DNA from: Planctomycetota bacterium | GTDB lineage: Bacteria > Planctomycetota > UBA1135 > GCA-002686595 | Assembly (NCBI GenBank): GCA_020853575.1 | Contig: JADYYP010000020.1 | Location: forward strand, 245,717 to 309,716 | DNA: 64,000 bases | Direction of reading: 5' to 3' | Shown: positions 61,412 to 64,000 of the stretch, one piece after another | Numbering within the stretch: position 1 is the first letter of the stretch | Layout: the number at the start of each line of letters is the position of its first letter | Translations under genes and position numbers: made by a program | Notes under the pieces: model-generated | Told to the model about the DNA's origin: nothing | The model's input: the letters and a program-made list of their open reading frames with translations, nothing else | The model's database searches: none

Positions 61412-61448
61412 GCGGCCGCCCCCTGGGACGCGCCCAAGGGACGGCCGC
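61412..61448. terminator. bidirectional hairpin between convergent phage genes
   Basis: 16-bp stem (61412-61427 with 61433-61448, two mismatches), loop of 5. It begins 7 bases after the small-subunit stop, and the minus-strand small gene ends at 61470, so it may end both. No T-run on either side. Confidence 0.5.
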
Positions 61449-61469
61449 ATGGCACAGCTCCGGGTCAGA

Positions 61470-61691
61470 TCAGGACGCGGCGAGCTCGGACACCTGGTCG
61501 GCCGCCAGCGACGGACGACTCGGGCCCGGGCGCGTCACGTGGCGACGGCGCGCGATCGCGTTGGTGCAGTAGATCGTCGACGGCCCCGTGTACGCGGGGC
61601 GCGCGGGGTTGATCGGGAACAGCGGCCGCGGGCGCGGTCGGCCGATGCGCGGGAGGTGGGTCGGCTGCGGGTTGAAGCGGGAGGTCGTCAT
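61470..61691 (-). CDS. small basic proline-rich phage protein
   Basis: 73 aa. Minus-strand ATG at 61691 preceded by GAGGA about 8 bases upstream. Sequence is Pro/Arg-rich at the start (PTHLPRIGRPRPRPLFP) with PAYTGPSTIYCTNAI in the middle. No family recognised. The ribosome-binding site, the convergent terminator and the location in a phage module support it; it could be an overlooked shadow ORF. Confidence 0.4.
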   Translation of the reverse strand: MTTSRFNPQPTHLPRIGRPRPRPLFPINPARPAYTGPSTIYCTNAIARRRHVTRPGPSRPSLAADQVSELAAS

Positions 61692-61926
61692 CGCGTGAGT
61701 CCTCAGGTTCGGTCGGGCGTCGGTTTCGGTTCGTCCAGGAGCAGCGCGGCGCGCGGCAGCGCTACCACCCGATAGGTGCGCGGGTGGTCTTGGATTTCGA
61801 TAGGACGGCAACGACGCGCACGTTGCTCTGATTCGGGAGCGCGAGCGCGCTCTGTCGCTGGACTTGCGACGGAGTTGGAATGCTCGCGAGTTTGGGAATC
61901 GCCGCGAGTAGCACCGTAACTCGTGC

Positions 61927-61955
61927 TTGCTTTGGCTCGACGCGCCGCTAGCAGT
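61927..61955 (+). promoter_or_regulatory. phage-type promoter element, copy 2
   Basis: TTGCTT (61927-61932), 16 bp, TAGCAG (61949-61954), with CGCGCCGCTAGCAGT at 61941-61955 identical to copy 1. It ends 8 bases before the terminase GTG, so the mRNA would be leaderless or nearly so. Confidence 0.45.
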
Positions 61956-61963
61956 CCCGCAGC

Positions 61964-63364
61964 GTGGTCGACTTCGCCGTCACGGATCCGCTACTGACGC
62001 CGCGCTGGTATCCGCTGCGTGCGCACGCGGGTCAGCATCGCTTCTGGACGTCCATGGCGCGCTTCGACGTGCTCGAGTGCACGCGACGCGGCGGGAAGTC
62101 CGAGCTCTTCAAGCGCAAGGGACTCGAGGTCGCGCTCACCCATCACCAGCGCGACCTCGAACCCGGGCTGTACGTGTACGCGTGCCCGACGCGCGACCAG
62201 GTCAAGGCGATCTACTGGGAGGACCTGACGCGACTCTCGCCAGCGTGGTCGATCGCGCAGATGAGCGTCAGTGAGCTTTGGATCAAGTACGTGACCGGCG
62301 CGAAGATCCAGCTCTCCGGCATGGACAAGCCGGCACGCGTGGAGGGCCAGCGCATCAAGCGCTTCTTCTGCGACGAGTTCCACGCCTGGAAGCCGGGCAT
62401 CTTCGACACGAACATCATGCCCGCGCTCGGCACCATCGGTGTCGACGCGCGCTGCGCGATCGCCGGTGTCTCGCGTTTCTCCCCCGACTTCAAGCGGTTG
62501 TGCGACAAGGCGCGCAGCGGCGCAGCGGGCTGGGCCTACCACTCCTGGACGGCCGAGGGCCTGCTCGACGAGGAGTTCCTCGAGAACGCCCGCAAGACGA
62601 TGGACCCGCGCATCTTCGCGCAGGAGTTCCTGGCCCAGCGCCAGGAGTTCCAGGGGCTCGTCTACTACTGCTTCAGCCGCCACGTGCACGGGCGTGAGCC
62701 CATCTCCCACCGCTACGATCCGCGCGCGCCGCTCGAGATCGAGCTCGACTTCAACGTGGAGCCCGGCGTGGCAGCGGTCTCGCAGCGCATCCGGTTCCGC
62801 GCCGATGCGGATTCGGTCGAGTTCCGTGCGCTCGGTCCTCGCGAGGACCGGCCGGAAGTTGCCGACGTGATCGACGGCTACATCGGCGAGGTGTGGATCC
62901 CGGAGAGCTCGAACACGCGCCGCGTGTGCCACAAGCTGATCGAGGACTGGGGCAACCACGAGGGCCTGGTGTACGTCTACGGCGACCCCGCGGGCGGTTC
63001 GCGGAAGTCCTCGGCGGAGAACGATGACACCGACTGGTCGATCGTCGTCGAGGTGCTCGGCCGACACTTCGGCCACGACCGCGTGATCCTGCGGGTCGAC
63101 CGGAGCGACCCGGGCGTGCGCAAGCGCGTCAACGCGATGAACGCGCGCCTGCTCACCGCCGACGGCGTCGTGCACACCCTGATCGACTCCGAGCGCTGCC
63201 TGAACCTGCTCGACGACTTCGAGCAGACGCTCGTCCTGCCCGGCAGCGCGGGCGAGATCCACAAGAAGCGCGACCCCAAGCGCACCCACCTCACGGACGC
63301 GACGAGCTATCGCGCCGCGACCCTCCAAGACACCACCATGACCACCGAAGAGGAACTCTGCTGA
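61964..63364 (+). CDS. phage terminase large subunit
   Basis: 466-aa DNA-packaging motor. The N-terminal ATPase has a Walker A-like TRRGGKSEL near residue 44 and a Walker B-like FFCDEFHAW near 130. The C-terminal part has the RNase-H-like nuclease with YGDPAGG near 342, NDDTDWSIVVEV, and LTDATSYR near the end. It cuts concatemeric phage DNA and pumps it into the capsid. GTG at 61964 directly after a promoter-like element. Length is normal. Ends with TGATG, shared with the next start. Confidence 0.85.
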   Translation: MVDFAVTDPLLTPRWYPLRAHAGQHRFWTSMARFDVLECTRRGGKSELFKRKGLEVALTHHQRDLEPGLYVYACPTRDQVKAIYWEDLTRLSPAWSIAQMSVSELWIKYVTGAKIQLSGMDKPARVEGQRIKRFFCDEFHAWKPGIFDTNIMPALGTIGVDARCAIAGVSRFSPDFKRLCDKARSGAAGWAYHSWTAEGLLDEEFLENARKTMDPRIFAQEFLAQRQEFQGLVYYCFSRHVHGREPISHRYDPRAPLEIELDFNVEPGVAAVSQRIRFRADADSVEFRALGPREDRPEVADVIDGYIGEVWIPESSNTRRVCHKLIEDWGNHEGLVYVYGDPAGGSRKSSAENDDTDWSIVVEVLGRHFGHDRVILRVDRSDPGVRKRVNAMNARLLTADGVVHTLIDSERCLNLLDDFEQTLVLPGSAGEIHKKRDPKRTHLTDATSYRAATLQDTTMTTEEELC

Positions 63365-64000
63365 TGCCCGGACAAGCCCACATGCGCGACCGCGCGGCAC
63401 GCTCCATCCCCTGGCTGATCTTGCTCGCGATGCTCGTTGCGTTCGCCTTCGCCGGCTACAACGCCGCGCGCGCGCAGACCTCGGTCGAGCCCGTGGCCAT
63501 CGTCGCACGGATCTCCGTGGCGAGGCCCGGCCCGATCGTGCGCGCCACGCTGCCGCTCGCACCTGGCGTGCGGTGGAACCCGCTGCACTCCCCGTTCGAG
63601 ATCGTCGACGGAGGTGAGCACCTGCGCGCGCAGTGGGAGAAGGTCGCGACCTGGCCGGACGGGTCGGTGCGCATCGCAGAGCTCGTCGCGTTCGATCCGA
63701 CGCCGTCGGCGCAGTACACGGTCGAGAGCGGAGCGCAGCCGGACGCTCGAGCTGTTCCCGGGCCCTGGGCGCGCCCGTGGATCGAGTCGCCTCCGGTCGT
63801 GATGGTCGACGGTGCTCCGGTCAAGACGCAGTGGTCGAGCGTGTCGCACCGCTGGGGATCGGTGGCGATCACGCGCCGCTTCTTTGGTGCGCACGTGCTG
63901 GGCTGGGTGACCGCGTACCACGGGCAGGACGTGGTCGCGCTCGAGCTCGTGCTGCACAACGGCGAGCCCGGCTCGGCGGACTTCTTCTTCGACTCGCTCG
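63364..64000 (+). CDS. exported phage-region protein (3' partial)
   Basis: At least 212 residues, running off the right edge. ATG at 63364 shares TGATG with the terminase stop. The N-terminus has a basic patch and a hydrophobic signal-like segment (SIPWLILLAMLVAFAFAGYN), cleavage near ARAQ. The mature part has beta-rich, aromatic segments; the phrase TWPDGSVRIAELVAF resembles the N-terminal barrel of YetA/PcRGLX-like polysaccharide-related proteins. In most phages a portal protein would be expected here, so this is unusual. Function unknown. Confidence 0.6.
   Translation, partial: MPGQAHMRDRAARSIPWLILLAMLVAFAFAGYNAARAQTSVEPVAIVARISVARPGPIVRATLPLAPGVRWNPLHSPFEIVDGGEHLRAQWEKVATWPDGSVRIAELVAFDPTPSAQYTVESGAQPDARAVPGPWARPWIESPPVVMVDGAPVKTQWSSVSHRWGSVAITRRFFGAHVLGWVTAYHGQDVVALELVLHNGEPGSADFFFDSL

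Noticed and set aside
61449..61775. Plus-strand open frame opposite the 73-aa minus-strand gene
   Set aside because: Arg/Gly/Ser-rich without a ribosome-binding site; its start lies just past the shared hairpin; the minus frame has a better start.
60523..61955. The 15-bp direct repeat as phage attachment sites
   Set aside because: The copies flank only 1.4 kb inside the phage module and both sit at promoter position; attachment sites should flank the whole element.

Overview
The window is a very GC-rich (about two thirds G+C by eye), densely packed bacterial chromosome segment, with a prophage-like module at its right end. Markers of a diderm envelope (BamD-like and LptE-like lipoproteins, an AsmA-type protein), several HEAT/von Willebrand A proteins, secreted proteins with lineage-style C-terminal domains, and a fused membrane/spermidine-synthase protein suggest a deep-branching Planctomycetota or related lineage. 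That placement is inference from gene content; no rRNA gene is present to settle it. No tRNA, rRNA or CRISPR array was seen.

Layout. 1-0.95 kb: the 3' part of a HEAT/VWA protein. 1.36-14.84 kb: a complete 14-gene nuoA-N operon for respiratory complex I, mostly with 4-bp start/stop overlaps, closed by a hairpin. 15.0-20 kb: PilZ protein, thioredoxin-like protein, class V aminotransferase and a membrane/spermidine-synthase/TPR fusion. 20-28.9 kb: cation/proton antiporter fused to an EIIA domain, small secreted protein, secreted subtilisin-like protease, secreted beta-propeller-like protein, ribokinase and an EamA transporter. 29-39.4 kb (minus strand): imidazolonepropionase, glutamate formimidoyltransferase, then a tightly spaced set comprising two paralogous secreted zincin-like proteins that lack the catalytic glutamate, an unknown secreted protein, an STT3-like membrane protein and a GH38-like glycosidase. 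39.4-40.2 kb: an ECF-type sigma factor.

40.4-55.6 kb (plus strand) is a housekeeping and envelope block: CNNM/CorC-type protein, recO, BamD-like, lptE-like, ftsH, glmM, tsaB, alr, AsmA-like giant protein, manC and ruvX. Together these serve cell-wall precursor synthesis (glmM, alr), outer-membrane assembly, surface glycan supply (manC), tRNA modification and DNA repair. Then come an alpha/beta hydrolase lacking its nucleophilic serine and a second HEAT/VWA protein paralogous to the one at the left edge. The RNase P RNA gene (rnpB) lies at 58655-59025.

59.4-64 kb: a XerC/XerD-type recombinase whose reading frame runs 182 codons past the usual HPRG terminus into phage-like DNA, a terminase small-subunit-like protein, a small minus-strand gene, the terminase large subunit, and the start of an exported protein that runs off the window. 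Two copies of a promoter-like element sharing a 15-bp identity precede phage genes.

The most unusual material is the minus-strand cluster with paired pseudo-proteases and an STT3-like protein, and the recombinase/prophage junction.
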